DNA from: Glandiceps talaboti
Taxonomy: Eukaryota > Hemichordata > Enteropneusta > Spengelidae
Direction of reading: 5' to 3'
Length of the DNA stretch: 64,000 nucleotides
Assembly: GCF_964340395.1 (NCBI RefSeq)
Contig: NC_135564.1
Location: 14,268,012-14,332,011, forward strand
Within the stretch, counting starts at the first letter, position 1. Each line of letters begins with the position of its first letter. The position numbers and the translations under genes were made by a program. This document shows, piece after piece, positions 24,313 to 34,857 of the stretch. A model generated the notes under the pieces. That model saw only the letters and a list, made by a program, of their open reading frames with translations. It did not search any database and was not told the DNA's origin.

Positions 24313-24789
24313 GATGCATTTGTACCTTTTTCTACTTTAGTTTGTATGCCTTGGATTAACTCTGCCTCTCTTTTCCACAAGACCGTCTTGTCATCTGCCA
24401 GTAAGAAAATTGTACATTTGAAATGGCAATTAAAGCAATAAGTATTTGATCGATCTGTTTTTTAAAAACAAGTTTCTTTGATAGGTACCAAAATTAAACA
24501 ATGGTGGATACATTTAAGAGAATGATAGTGTTTTTGCTAGTGTCATCAATCATGGATTTCGGTACTGTAATGATTTTCCTTTTGTTCATGCGATAATCTA
24601 TGTTTGGTATGGGCGTTGCCATGTTGTACCGGATGTTGACATCGGAAATGGAATGTGCAGGTTGCAGTCCTCTTAAGGCCGACGAACTTCTGAGGTGAAC
24701 TTTGTTGTTGTTGACGTCCAGATACAGTCCACTGGGTAGCGAGTTCTGGAATGAGTGCGGTAGCGTGGATGGATTTTTTACATGGTGCT

Positions 24790-25142
24790 TTTACATGGTG
24801 CTGGCATATCGGTTGAGGGTAGGATGGACGGAGGGGTGCATGGCAATGCATTGTTACATGCTGCTGGCATAGCGGTTGAGGGTAGGATGGATGGAGAGGT
24901 GCATGGCAATGCATTGTTACATGCTGCTGGAATAGTTGATGTTGAGGGTAGGATGGATGGAGAGGTGCATAGCAATGCATTGTTACATGCTGCTGGAATA
25001 GTTGATGTTGAGGGTAGGATGGATGGAGAGGTGCATAGTAATGCATTGTTACATGCTGCTGGAATAGTTGATGTTGAGGGTAGGATGGATGGAGAGGTGC
25101 ATAGTAATGCATTGTTACATGGTACTAGCATAGTTTTTGATG
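24790..25142. repeat. 63/69-bp minisatellite, array between the two gene copies
   Basis: Five to six units of the 63-bp family, most in the 69-bp form carrying GTTGATGTTGAGGGTAG. It is followed by GTACTAGCATAGTTTTTGATG, the same boundary as the N-terminal ends of arrays A1 and B1. It is therefore a third partial copy of the BEN gene's repeat end, fused to the 24.55-24.77 kb N-terminal part. Confidence 0.85.
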
Positions 25143-25289
25143 TTGATGTTGTTATATATGAGTGTCTGATGATCGCAATATGCGTGAAACTCCGAGTTAC
25201 ACCCAAGAAAGAGTTCCAGTACTACCAAAACTATTACGCTCTGCCACTGCGGTATAGAGCACTGTCTTAGCAGATTGATACTCACCGAG

Positions 25290-25431
<142 letters not shown>

Positions 25432-25460
25432 AGGGTAGAAGAAAATCTAGTCGGGTTTTT

Positions 25461-25508
25461 CGTCTCTACAAGCCTGTTTCGTGAGTAAATCACTCGTCAG
25501 GAGATGTT
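25461..25508 (-). ncRNA. Hammerhead ribozyme, type I, retroelement type
   Basis: The minus strand has the complete hammerhead core in order: stem I 5' strand TCTC (25504-25501), CTGACGA (25500-25494), stem II GTGA/TCAC with a 5-nt loop, GAAA (25480-25477), a very short stem III ACA/TGT closing a GGCT loop, the cleavage triplet GTA (A at 25467) and stem I 3' strand GAGA (25466-25463), with an outer C-G pair after one mismatch. A three-pair stem III and open stem I are typical of hammerheads carried by Penelope-like retroelements and related small retroelements. The flanking (TA)n tracts and ACAAGCCTGTTTCGTGAG context also fit. Self-cleavage would be expected in the transcript. Confidence 0.75.
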
Positions 25509-25974
25509 GATATATATATATATGCACAATACATACTCACATACACACATAAATACATACATACATAAATACAGTAACTCCCAACTCTCTCATAATATCA
25601 ATACATACTACTAGCCACAGCAAAATTAGTAACTGTATACGAGACACCAGTTTATGTCGAATTGTATTTATTTAATTAAAAAGTTAAAATTGAAGCTTAA
25701 CTTTACAATAAGTAGTAGATTGCTAATCCTAGAACAAGCCCAATAGGGAACTCTGACAAGACAGTGATAACAGTAGAAATAGGGAAAACAAAGTGAGAGG
25801 AAACGCTATTTATAAAAACTTTATATGAAATATAGAGAAAACAATATTAGAAATCCGGAAAATCGCTAGAGAACAAAATTGATAATTCATCCTTTACTGA
25901 CATATCGAATGTATGGAAGAAAAAAGTGCCACCACATATAAGTGAACACTATATTGTGTTAGGGGCGGGTGCCA

Positions 25975-28900
25975 CTATGGTGGCATTTTTTCTTTCGTTT
26001 GTTTCACCCTTTTTCTGGAGTCACGACGGTTCATTTTATGTATGGCATTGATGCAAATTTTCCACACCATTTTTTGTTCTCCAATCGGAATACCATACAT
26101 TCGATATGTCTGTTTCTTGATGTACAGTAAAATATTTTCATCTAGTTGTCCCTTTCCCCCTCTGGCTGTTGCATTTTTTGTTCTCCTATCATCCTCTAGA
26201 AAAAGCCGACAATTCAATAAAGCAGCAAAATTGCTGACTGATACGGCATTCCATTTGATTTCTGCAAGTTTGGCATTCGATAGGTAAAGACCTAGAGTGT
26301 CCGGTTCAGTTTGGTTTTGAGATTCGTCTCTGGCCATGGCAGTCTCTGATGCATTCTGGGTTTCTTGTAGTGTGCCACGGCAGTTGCAGGAGCAAGGTTT
26401 GTCTTTCCTCTCCATCACATCTATTAATTTCTCGAAGAAGGAGTTCGTGAAACTAATAAATTCTCCTCCCCTGGGAGTTGAATTGCAGTGATGCCTAGTA
26501 TGTAAAGAAATGGTGTACTGTGATAGGGAGTTGATGTTGTTAGAGCTCGAGGAGGGGTTAAAGTAGTATTGTTTGCTGGGGTTGTGTTGAGGGTAGGATG
26601 GACGGAGGGGTGCATGGTAATGCATTGTTACATGCTGCTGGAATAGTGGTTGAGGGTAGGATGGACGGAGGGGTGCATGGCAATGCATTGTTACATGCTG
26701 CTGGAATAGTTGATGTTGAGGGTAGGATGGACGGAGAGGTGCATGGTAATGCATTGTTACATGCTGCTGGAATAGATGATGTTGAGGGTAGGATGGACGG
26801 AGGGGTGCATGGCAATGCATTGTTACATGCTGCTGGAATAGTTGATGTTGAGGGAAGGATGGACGGAGGGGTGCATGGTAATGCATTGTTACATGCTGCT
26901 GGAATAGTTGATGTTGAGGGTAGGATGGATGGAGAGGTGCATGGTAATGCATTGTTACATGGTACTAGCATAGTTTTTGATGTTGAGGGAAGAATTGGTG
27001 ACGATGAAATGGAGGTTTGAGTCGTAACTGTTAATGTTTCTGATTCAGATGTTGATACTTCTGTTTTTTTAGATGTTGCCATTATTTCAATATCCTTGCA
27101 GATTTGTCTTAACCTTGGTTTAATGATAGGGAACACTATGCTTTGACTTCCTGAATCAACACATTCTAAATTTTCACTGTCAGAGACATAGGACTCATTA
27201 TAGGCCTATAATCCGAATCACTATTGTGATTTATTATTAATTACAACCACTGTATCTTGGCCTACCTGAACTGACTAAGTTTGGCTTCAAGCTGTTACAC
27301 TTGTTTGTAGGATTTGTATGTGATGTTGTGTCATACATGTATTGCAATCATCCATTGATATTGATTTATTTGGTGATGATGGTCTTAATGATATTTGTAG
27401 TTAACCATTGTAGATTAGGAGCATAGTGAGTTAGGTTGTAAATCCCCACAAACATGTTGAAGATAACAGTTCTTGGTTTGGATTGGTATGGAAAACTCTC
27501 TTCAAAAGGGATGATGTCCATAACTACAAATGTAATATAAAATGCATCCAACCACCTAGCTGAAACCAAAAAAAGTTATGGTGAATAGGATGAATAGGAT
27601 TAATAGTTAAATAATATATACTTAATATCTAATAATTTTAATAATAATAAAAGTTATTTGCATATTGACCATCTTATCTGCTACCTCAATGTTATGTGGA
27701 CTGCATCTTAATTCAGATTTTGCAGGCATTCTTTCAGGTATGAATATTTAATATGTGGACTGTGTCGTAAAGTAGATTTTGCAGGCATTCTTTCAGATGT
27801 AAATGTTTGCGTGGACTGCATCGTAAAGTAGATTTTGCAGGCATTCTTTCAGATGTTAATGTTTGCATGGACTGCGTCATAAAGTAGATTTTGCAGGCAT
27901 TCTCTTAAGTGTGAATGTTTATGTGGCCTGGGTCGTAAAGTAGATTTTGCAGGCATTCTTTCAGGTATGAATGTTTTATGTGGACTGCATCGTAAGTAGA
28001 TTTTGCAGGCATTCTTTCAGGTATGAATGTTTTATGTGGACTGCGTCGTAAAGTAGATTTTGCAGGCATTCCTTCAGATGTGAATGTTTACGTGGACTGT
28101 GTCATAAAGTAGATTTTGCAGGCATTCTTTCAGGTATGAATGTTTTATGTGGACTGCGTCGTAAAGTAGATTTTGCAGGCATTCCTTCAGATGTGAATGT
28201 TTACGTGGACTGTGTCGTAAAGTAGATTTTGCAGGCATTCTTTCAGGTATGAATGTTTTATGTGGACTGCGTCGTAAAGTAGATTTTGCAGGCATTCTTT
28301 CAGATGTGAATGTTTACGTGGACTGTGTCGTAAAGTAGATTTTGCAGGCATTCTTTCAGGTATGAATGTTTTATGTGGACTGCGTCGTAAAGTAGATTTT
28401 GCAGGCATTCTTTCAGATGTGAATGTTTGTGTGGACTGTGTCGTAAGTAGATTTTGCAGGCACTCTTTCAGGTGATAACAGTATTCAAATATCCTCATCG
28501 GTAAGATAATTGGGGTCTGAATATTCATCTGACAAAGAGGTATTAAAATCTTCCTCCACCTGAGGATGGTTTAGGATTAGGATTGGAGGATGCGTAGAAG
28601 TGTGTTCGAAATTTTCCACCAATTTACCGAACATTGTTGTCATATCTGTCACAGTTTTGATAAGCACATCAAACTTTCTTGATGAATTTTCTGTCTCACC
28701 AAAATGTTCCTTTGCATGTTTATGATAACCAGGCTATTCATGTGCCTGACAGGTGTTGATTGATGTGCATTTCCCCATCCAGTACATGCAGTAACAGCAA
28801 CGGTGCTATTATTAGCCTGATCTGTAACCGCAACTTTGGTGCTATTGTTAGCCTGATCTGTAACCACAACTTCGGTGCTACTGTTAGCCTGATCTGTAAC

Positions 28901-29536
28901 CACAACTTCTGTGCTATTGTTGGCCTGATCTGTAACCGCAACTTATTGTACCTTGATGTATTTGTACCATTTTCTACTTTAGTTTGTATGTCATGGATTA
29001 ACTCTGCATCTCTTTTCCTTTTGTTCACTCGATAATGTATGTTTGGTATGGGCGTTGCCATGTTGTACCGGATGTTGACATCGGAAATGGAATGTGCGCC
29101 CTCATCAGGTTGCAGTCCTCTTAAGGCTGACGAACTTCCAGGGTGAACATTGTTGTTGTTGACGTCCAGATACACTCCACTGGATAGTGAGTTCTGGAAT
29201 GTGTGTGGATTTTTTCGGGTGTGGTCCGAACACGCCTCTGAGGCAGGAGACAGAGAGCGGATTCTGTGGATGGACAGATTGGCTATGAGCGGTGGACGAT
29301 GGTGTCATGCCTGGGATGGTACGTACATTGCATAAGGCTGCATCGACCCTTTCTTGTATGAAGGCATCTAGTTGGGCCTGACTGACGGTGATGGTGTCAC
29401 CCGTGACATTACTTGTTGCTTTGGATGGGTTATCGGCCAGTGTCCGACGGTCAGAAGGATTACTAGTTGAGCTAGAGTTGTAGCGTGCTGGAGTCTTACG
29501 GGCTCTTTTGGGTCGGTTGCTGGTGTTGTTAGGCAT
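25975..29536 (-). CDS. BEN-domain protein gene, copy B
   Basis: Minus-strand order: ATG at 29536 with MPNNTSNRPKRARKTPARYN and QAQLDAFIQERVDAAL; VYLDVNNNNVHPGSSSALRG; MATPIPNIHYRVNKRKRDAE; the 12-residue repeat; an acidic DEYSDPNYLTDED stretch; the 57-bp repeat; FPIIKPRLRQICKDIE; the 21-residue repeat; CSCNCRGTLQETQNASE; then FAALLNCRLFLEDDRRTKNA, GGKGQLDENILLYIKKQTY and WKICINAIHKMNRR, ending in a basic tail at 25975. The last 90 residues have the BEN-domain pattern (a DNA/protein-binding module of chromatin and transposon proteins). N-terminal and BEN parts lie in different frames across the repeats and near 29200, so either introns remove segments or the copy has frameshifts. A BEN assignment is fairly firm; an intact product is not. 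Confidence 0.6.
26583..26990. repeat. 63/69-bp coding minisatellite, array B1
   Basis: Six units of the same family as array A1, with 63-, 66- and 69-bp forms (GGTTGAGGGTAG versus GTTGATGTTGAGGGTAG). Confidence 0.9.
27700..28468. repeat. About 57-bp minisatellite, array B2
   Basis: Some thirteen units. From about 27960 two subtypes alternate regularly (AGGTATGAATGTTTTATGTG and AGATGTGAATGTTTACGTGG), so a 113-bp dimer is the current amplified unit. Copy A has eight units without that alternation. Confidence 0.88.
28795..28945. repeat. 36-bp coding minisatellite, array B3
   Basis: Four units matching array A3. Confidence 0.9.
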
Positions 29537-30142
29537 CGTAATTTAAAGTAGTAGGATGAGTTAAGTGTAGGCCAAAATCGAATTGTTTTCAAACTGTGAA
29601 ACTGATACCATGAAAGTGTGATATGCACAGCACTCTTGAAAACACATAGTGATACTATCTTTACCAGCTTTGGTTGTAAATGAAACTGTACGTCATGTAG
29701 AGCTGTTTGAAATGGAGGTAGATATTTTAGAAGCAAATTTTATATTGTCCCCTGTTTGAGGTGGAAATCCACTTATATTTTAGATGTAATAAAATATTGT
29801 ATATACATGTATATTCTGAGAGTATTTTGTACTGAAAATGAAAGTATGAAATAGATATTTTTTTCTCTCTAGAAACTTAGTACTTCTTTTGCAAATGAAA
29901 AGAAACAAGTGAACACTACATATAACTGAGATTTCTAACCTTATGACTCAGAATAAGTGAGTACATACACTTGTTGTGGTTACTACTACATGTACTGATG
30001 TTCATAAATAAAAATACTTGTTTGGTATTCTATTCACCATATTCATACTATCAATTACTGGTTGAGATGACATCACTGGTTGGTTGTAAAGTATCTCTAC
30101 AACTGACTTATTGTAATAATAAGTAGCTGTAGAAATCCTTGT

Positions 30143-31194
30143 CTATGTATCTGGAATCTGGACAGTAGAGGGCCCCGACTTGAAGTCCTCACATGTGGCA
30201 TTGTGAGTTGGTTTAACAAACCTTAACACCTGTGGAGGTTCAGTCCAGGTTGGAGCCTCTGGGGCTGTAGGCACCAAGGTGTCCAGCCCAGAGTGTTCCA
30301 TCCATTCATCCTCGAAGGTGACCCTCCGAGTCCCACTTGAGAAGTCCTTCAGCAGGGAGTCGACATGCTCCTCCCCTTGTGGGCTGTCTATGTGCATAGA
30401 TGCCCATGGCCGTTGGACTGTCTCTTTTGGGTCTTTGGGTTCGACGCTTCGGAGGGGGCTTTCAGGCATGCAGTATATTTCTATGTCTAAGTTCATAGAC
30501 CCTCGCCGCCATCGGGCCACCCCTTCAGGGTCGTCCAGTCTACAGTCCTTCGAGGCGAACGGACCACTTACCTGTGCCTTTTCCTGTTGGAACCTGGATC
30601 TTGTTTTTGGGGGATCCTTTTGCCATTGCATGGCTGACTTGTCGGGTTGGATGAGGTTGCCATCAATCCAAGAATGACTGATGGCCAGGAATTGGTTGGC
30701 ATCAGTCCTCACATCCCTCATCCACCTGTTCCTCTTCAGCCGGTGGGCGAGTTGGAATTGGCCCACCAGTAATCTCTTTGTCAGGTCAGCCCTGCTGACG
30801 GCCAGGTCTGGATTCCCCAGGAGGTTCCACAGTTCGGCTTGTACCATGACTTCACCTTTTCTGGTTGCTTCTCGTATTTTTCTTCATTCCATTGCTAAAC
30901 GTGACTGGCCTGCTCCCTCCTTTCCCTTTCACGTTGCAGTTTCTGTGGGTCGTTGGTACTGCTGCCAGGAAGCCAGTCACGCTTGGCGGATTGGGAAGAA
31001 TACAATTTTTCATAATTAGCTCCCCTTCCCCATTTCAGTTTCAAAGGTCTCCCTCCCTTTCTGGTATTTTTCATAATTGAACATACTTTGCGATCAGTCA
31101 TTTTGGTTGGATGATACTTTTGCCACAACAAGTTAATGCATTTATCCTTACAGCCGTTTCGACAAAATAAGGAACGATAATGTTTATGTAGCAA
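30143..31194 (-). pseudogene. Unknown gene with a 234-codon ORF
   Basis: The main frame (30847-30143) reads AELWNLLGNPDLAVSRADL, LLVGQFQLAHRLKRNRWMRD and a Pro/Glu-rich second half (TRRVTFEDEWMEHSGLD, TWTEPPQVLRFVKP). The 30895-31194 frame upstream (SAKRDWLPGSSTNDPQKL, RERERREQASHV) continues past a TAG as QWNEEKYEKQPEK, and KIREATRKGEVMVQAELW reads into the main ORF, so one protein interrupted by a stop and a frameshift near 30880 is likely. No domain recognised. Composition and location suggest a transposon-linked protein. Confidence 0.4.
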
Positions 31195-31198
31195 TGAG

Positions 31199-31720
31199 TC
31201 ATCGGTTGTTAGAACAACAGGAAATCGGGTGTATGGTCACTCTGAGCTAGGACAGCCAGCGATAGAAATTCAATGACATGCCAGTAACACTAACTACACT
31301 ATAAACTTATTAACAAGTGCGTCAGGGATTGACCACGTTGATATTATCTAGGGACCGTCTAATGGAATAGAAATGTTGAATTTTTTCGATGAGGCATTGG
31401 CAGCTGTAGACTTTTATCGAAACCCATGTTTGACTGAAGGTGACTGTGTTATTCTTGATAACTGTGGATTTCACCACGGCGGAAACACCGAACAAGTGCT
31501 ACGTGAAATGCTCCATAGACGTGGTGTTGAATTGATTTTTCAGCCACCCTATAATCCATAGTTTAATGTATGTGAACTCTGCTTTCGGTCAATTAAAATA
31601 TTCCTTAAAGAGAATGAAGACTTTTCGTACAGATATACAGAACTTGCTGTCGCTGAAGGTATTGCTAAATTAAGTCCTGGCGCATGTCGACTGATTGCCA
31701 CTGAATGTGGTTATGTCTGA
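31199..31720 (+). pseudogene. IS630/Tc1-type DDE transposase (DDE_3) pseudogene
   Basis: The plus-strand frame reads TGNRVYGHSELGQPAIEIQ, INLLTSASGIDHVDII, GPSNGIEMLNFFDEALAAVD, GDCVILDNCGFHHGG, FQPPYNP, FNVCELCFRSIKIFL and LIATECGYV. VILDN carries the second catalytic Asp and NVCE the final Glu of the DDE superfamily endonuclease. Three in-frame stops break it: TGA 31274-31276 (an Arg CGA would fit), TAG 31349-31351 and TAG 31559-31561. The N-terminal helix-turn-helix is not adjacent. A mobile-element relic that can no longer encode an active enzyme. Confidence 0.72.
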
Positions 31721-31815
31721 TCAACTTGTTGCAAGTAAATGACACAATTTCTAAATTTAGACAGCCATGCAACTTCTATTTCACAAATGAACTAAATATC
31801 AAAATGAATTATCAC

Positions 31816-32163
31816 TCAACTGCCTTCAGCCTCCCCTGTATCGGTATCATCAGTACAATTTAACCGTGTCCTCACTCGCTTGGTGTTACCTTCCGCCACT
31901 TCTTGAACAGGTCGTTTGTGGACGGTGGGAGCAGGCGCGGGGGTGGGAGACATGCCGTCGAGTAGAAAAAGTTTTACATGTAAAGTATTTCCCTTCTGAT
32001 GAACGCTGTCGTTTATTAGTTGACGAAATTTAAACATTGCAACAAACTTGCAAATCAAAACTAGTGATCTATAAACATTTTGAACAACATTATCGTTCGT
32101 TATTTTGTCAAAACGGCTGTAATATTTCTTCTTTTTTTGCTTCATAGATTTCAGAAAAGCCAC
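31816..32163 (-). CDS. Unknown ORF, 115 codons
   Basis: Starts MAFLKSMKQKKKKYYSRFDK, then NVYRSLVLICKFVAMFKF and VKLFLLDGMSPTPAPAPTV, with a basic/acidic tail ending TDDTDTGEAEGS. Composition looks coding (basic start, Pro-Ala hinge, acidic end). No domain recognised. Confidence 0.35.
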   Translation of the reverse strand: MAFLKSMKQKKKKYYSRFDKITNDNVVQNVYRSLVLICKFVAMFKFRQLINDSVHQKGNTLHVKLFLLDGMSPTPAPAPTVHKRPVQEVAEGNTKRVRTRLNCTDDTDTGEAEGS

Positions 32164-32304
32164 AGCGCTTTATATTTCCTACCATTTTATAGCACTTTGT
32201 GCACATTTTATTAGGATGTTCTGATGAATTATCATTAATAACATCTATACCAAAGTATTCCCTTATTTCCATCCTATTCTGTCATTATACAACACAACCT
32301 TCAT

Positions 32305-32530
32305 TCTTCAAGGTTTGCCTTTTTCTTACTGTGGTTGGCTAACCAACTTTTGCGCAGAAGATATTCATCACAAGTAGCATCAATACTGAAAATAGAAAGT
32401 GGAATTTCCTCAACCATCGACATAAATATTTAACCCCCCCCCCCTCCAGCCTCTTACATCTGTGTGATGTCAATAATTAGTTGTTTTGACATTGCAATGT
32501 GAAAACAACTAATTATCAATGTGGCATGGA
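32305..32530. repeat. Dispersed repeat with 44-bp palindrome, copy 1
   Basis: About 220 bp shared with 36170-36395 (TTCTTACTGTGGTTGGCTAA, GCGCAGAAGATATTCATCAC, CTTACATCTGTGTGATGTCA). Near its end 32473-32516 is a palindrome with 15-nt perfect arms ATAATTAGTTGTTTT / AAAACAACTAATTAT, and the centre CATTGCAATG is itself palindromic. A C10 run sits at about 32433. Confidence 0.8.
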
Positions 32531-32686
32531 CGTTAGGCTATGTCATGTGAAACTTATCAGACAGTAATTTCTACAACCAATGATCATGATAGAAATAAAT
32601 AATGAACAAGTCATTGGTATAAAATTGATTTACACAATAATTTCCAAGGAGCGGAAGATGAAAGTACTTCACATATAGCAGAGACA

Positions 32687-32774
32687 ATATCGATGGTCCT
32701 GTGCATTACTGACATAATTCCCATGTTAAAGGATAGGAGTTACATCATTCTGTAATGCACAGGACCATCGATAT
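32687..32774. repeat. Perfect 23-bp inverted repeat (foldback)
   Basis: Left arm 32687-32709 ATATCGATGGTCCTGTGCAT+TAC and right arm 32752-32774 are exact reverse complements around a 42-bp spacer. Confidence 0.85.
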
Positions 32775-33043
32775 GTCAACATTCGATATATGTTTATCAG
32801 TAGTACAAAACATAGACTACTGATTCTTGGCGTATGGATACCAGAATTTGTCGTTGGTAGCCTGCTTAAAGGGGGGGGGGGGCAGGGAAAGAGAGAAACT
32901 GCCTTGTACAACAATGGCAATACGAAACAGAAAATATGCACCTGTTCGGTGTGACACCTACAACACAGACCTCTTCTGCCTTCAAATGCAATGTCCGAAG
33001 AATATAGGTTTCAATCAATGTAAAGAAGTATTTAAAAACTTAC

Positions 33044-33352
33044 CAGATTTTATGTTTTCGCTCATCTGCTTCTCTTTGGTTATCCCGGTAACATTGATAC
33101 CTTTTGCCTGGAAAGATGCTTGTTGCTCCTCCATTATGCTACGGAGTGGGCTCACAATAATAGCAACATGTGTTATCTCTGGCTTAAGCAAATTGAGAAT
33201 GAGTGGTGGCAAGACATATGTATATGATTTGCCAAAACCTGTTGGTAACACAGCGAGAGGGTGGTTTCCACAAACAATGTTTGAAACCACATCAGTTTGC
33301 TCTTTCTTCAGCTCGTGTTGAATAATTTATGGTGCCATGCGAGTATCACCCC
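33044..33352 (-). pseudogene. RecQ-like helicase exon, motif I region
   Basis: Between a TTTCATTACAG acceptor and a CTG/GTAAGT donor the frame reads ELKKEQTDVVSNIVCGN (RecQ-type Q motif), LAVLPTGFGKSYTYVLPPL (Walker A GFGKS, motif I) and VAIIVSPLRSIMEEQ (motif Ia), then ITKEKQMSENIKS. These are hallmarks of superfamily 2 RecQ-like DNA helicases. A TAA at 33327-33329 precedes the Q motif in frame. The enzyme would unwind DNA with ATP in the nucleus. Similar fragments occur at 43.95 and 63.6 kb; the family appears multicopy here, as for transposon-borne helicases. Confidence 0.68.
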
Positions 33353-33607
33353 TGTAATGAAATAAAGTCGTCCATCCCGAAAAAAATGCGAGAAGTTCAT
33401 GTTCATCATTGTAAATTGTTGCATGAAAGTTGGAAGTAGTTGCAATGACAATGTTGTCCTCAACATGTTTCAAATACAATTGCAGGTTAAAGATTTCGAA
33501 CTCAATTACTTCTATCAATGATATCAACTGTTGACTTTCGCCTCGGCTTTCATATTCACTTACATGTACATGATTCGATGATACCATGTCCTTCTGTAAT
33601 GTTATAT

Positions 33608-33727
33608 CACATCGTTCACTGTTGATTTTGGAATGCCCACCTCGGTCACTATTGTTCGTTGAGATTTGCCGTCCAAAAAACGATGAATAATTTCAGTTCT
33701 AATTGAACTATTGTGACTGTTTGACAT
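33608..33727 (-). CDS. Helix-turn-helix transposase N-terminus fragment
   Basis: A 39-codon ORF from ATG at 33725-33727 reads SIRTEIIHRFLDGKSQRTIV, then EVGIPKSTVNDVI, then TAA. This is the paired helix-turn-helix of IS630/Tc1-type transposases (xxIIxxFxxGxSxRxIxxxxGxxxSTVxxVI). No DDE domain follows on this strand; the DDE relic at 31.2-31.7 kb is on the opposite strand and may be a displaced part of the same family. Confidence 0.6.
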
Positions 33728-33739
33728 GATAACAGTTGT

Positions 33740-34850
33740 CACAGGTCACACTTTCTAAGTACAAGTGCATGGTTAGACTTTACTGTCATGAATGAATCTA
33801 TCTGGGGGAGTAGATGATTTCTCACCTCTCAGTCATTCCATTTTGGGTGTGTGTTGCCCGTTCGACCGGTAGTGCAAATCATCCTTGTCTTTTGTACTGG
33901 GCTAATTTAGCCTAGATATTATATTTTACTTTGTGATAGATAGCGAGAACACAATTGAAAATACCCATCACTTGTTTCTGTTTCTGAAAAGCAGCCAGTA
34001 ACCCCATGGAGAAATGGTATGACCAACCTCAGTTTAGTTGTGCCAAAAAATATAAAAACACATCCCAGCCAGTATTCGTTTCATGTTCCCATTTCAGTTT
34101 GAAAACATTCATTGTGGTCAAGATTGAGATGCTCACACACAATATCGCAAATCAGCTAATGGGCTTTAATATTGCCACCATAATTTTTAACGGATGGATT
34201 TTGCAAATTTTCCATAAACAGTGCTTTCAGCCTTCCAATATGTCATTCCTTAGAGTTCAGTGATGAGTAATAACTGTGCTTCCAGGATGATGACGTAAGT
34301 GAAATAATCCAATGCACAGTTATTTAATTGACCATACCTGAAAAATAATGTCTACATTTTTATGTGTACTGCAACAGGATGTGAATTGAAAAATGAAATG
34401 AAAAAATCCCCATACATTTCAACACAATTAACTGAGTATGCTTGGAAAGAGATAGGTTGTGGGGCTAGGGTGGGGGGGGGGGTTTGGGTTGGGTTGGGTT
34501 GGTTGGTAGTATCCTCTACGAGTAAAATGAAAAGGAAACCATTCTATGCTGTCCTGTCAGTCACCAAGAAGACTACTTTTTTACTATCATGATGATAATA
34601 GCAACTATCACATGCTGTTCAGAACAACACTCCAAAGTAGCATGCATTGCACCATTCAAAATATTGTATATACTGGCACAAGTTCTCCATACTGGTAAAG
34701 TGTAAGAATACATGATCAGTACAAAAGATTGCATGTAAACCTTATTACCAGCAAACACAATTGCAAACTAGATGAGACTTGAACATACATGTACTGCACA
34801 AACAAAACTGAGTGAGTGTGTTTTATCACAATAGTACATCCAACGAAAAA
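33740..34850. other. No recognisable gene; one G-rich tract
   Basis: A G13 run followed by TTTGGGTTGGGTTGGGTTGG at 34470-34503 could form a G-quadruplex. Otherwise only short ORFs without motif. Confidence 0.4.
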
Positions 34851-34857
34851 CACTTAC

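Larger units (their letters stand above)
21331..24770 (-). pseudogene. BEN-domain gene, copy A (truncated, with three minisatellites)
   Basis: The minus-strand order matches copy B (25975-29536). It starts with a YLDVNNNKVHLRSSSALRGL region (24750-24560), then a 12-residue STEVAVTDQANN repeat (36 bp), then a VENFEHTSTHPP and DEYSDPNYLTDED region, a 57-bp repeat, then FPIIKPRLRQICKDIE and VSTSESETLKVTTQTS, and a long 21-residue repeat (63 bp). The C-terminus reads GGEFISFMNSFFEKLVDVM, CSCNCRGTLQETQNASE and LGLYLSNAEQ, and then stops at 21331. The BEN domain that follows LGLYLSNA in copy B is absent. Relative to copy B there is a 1-nt difference in the T-run at 22874 and frame changes in the repeat. 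Copy A therefore looks like a non-functional duplicate. Confidence 0.6.

Noticed and set aside
30279-31019. Plus-strand ORFs of 132 and 112 codons
   Set aside because: Antisense shadows of the minus-strand ORF at 30143-30847, whose composition is more protein-like.
32827-33321. 164-codon plus-strand ORF
   Set aside because: It is antisense to the RecQ-like exon with a clear Walker A motif and runs through a poly(G) tract.
34470-34503. Telomere-like GGGTT repeats
   Set aside because: Only three or four imperfect units inside a G-rich tract; the window continues with ordinary sequence on both sides.
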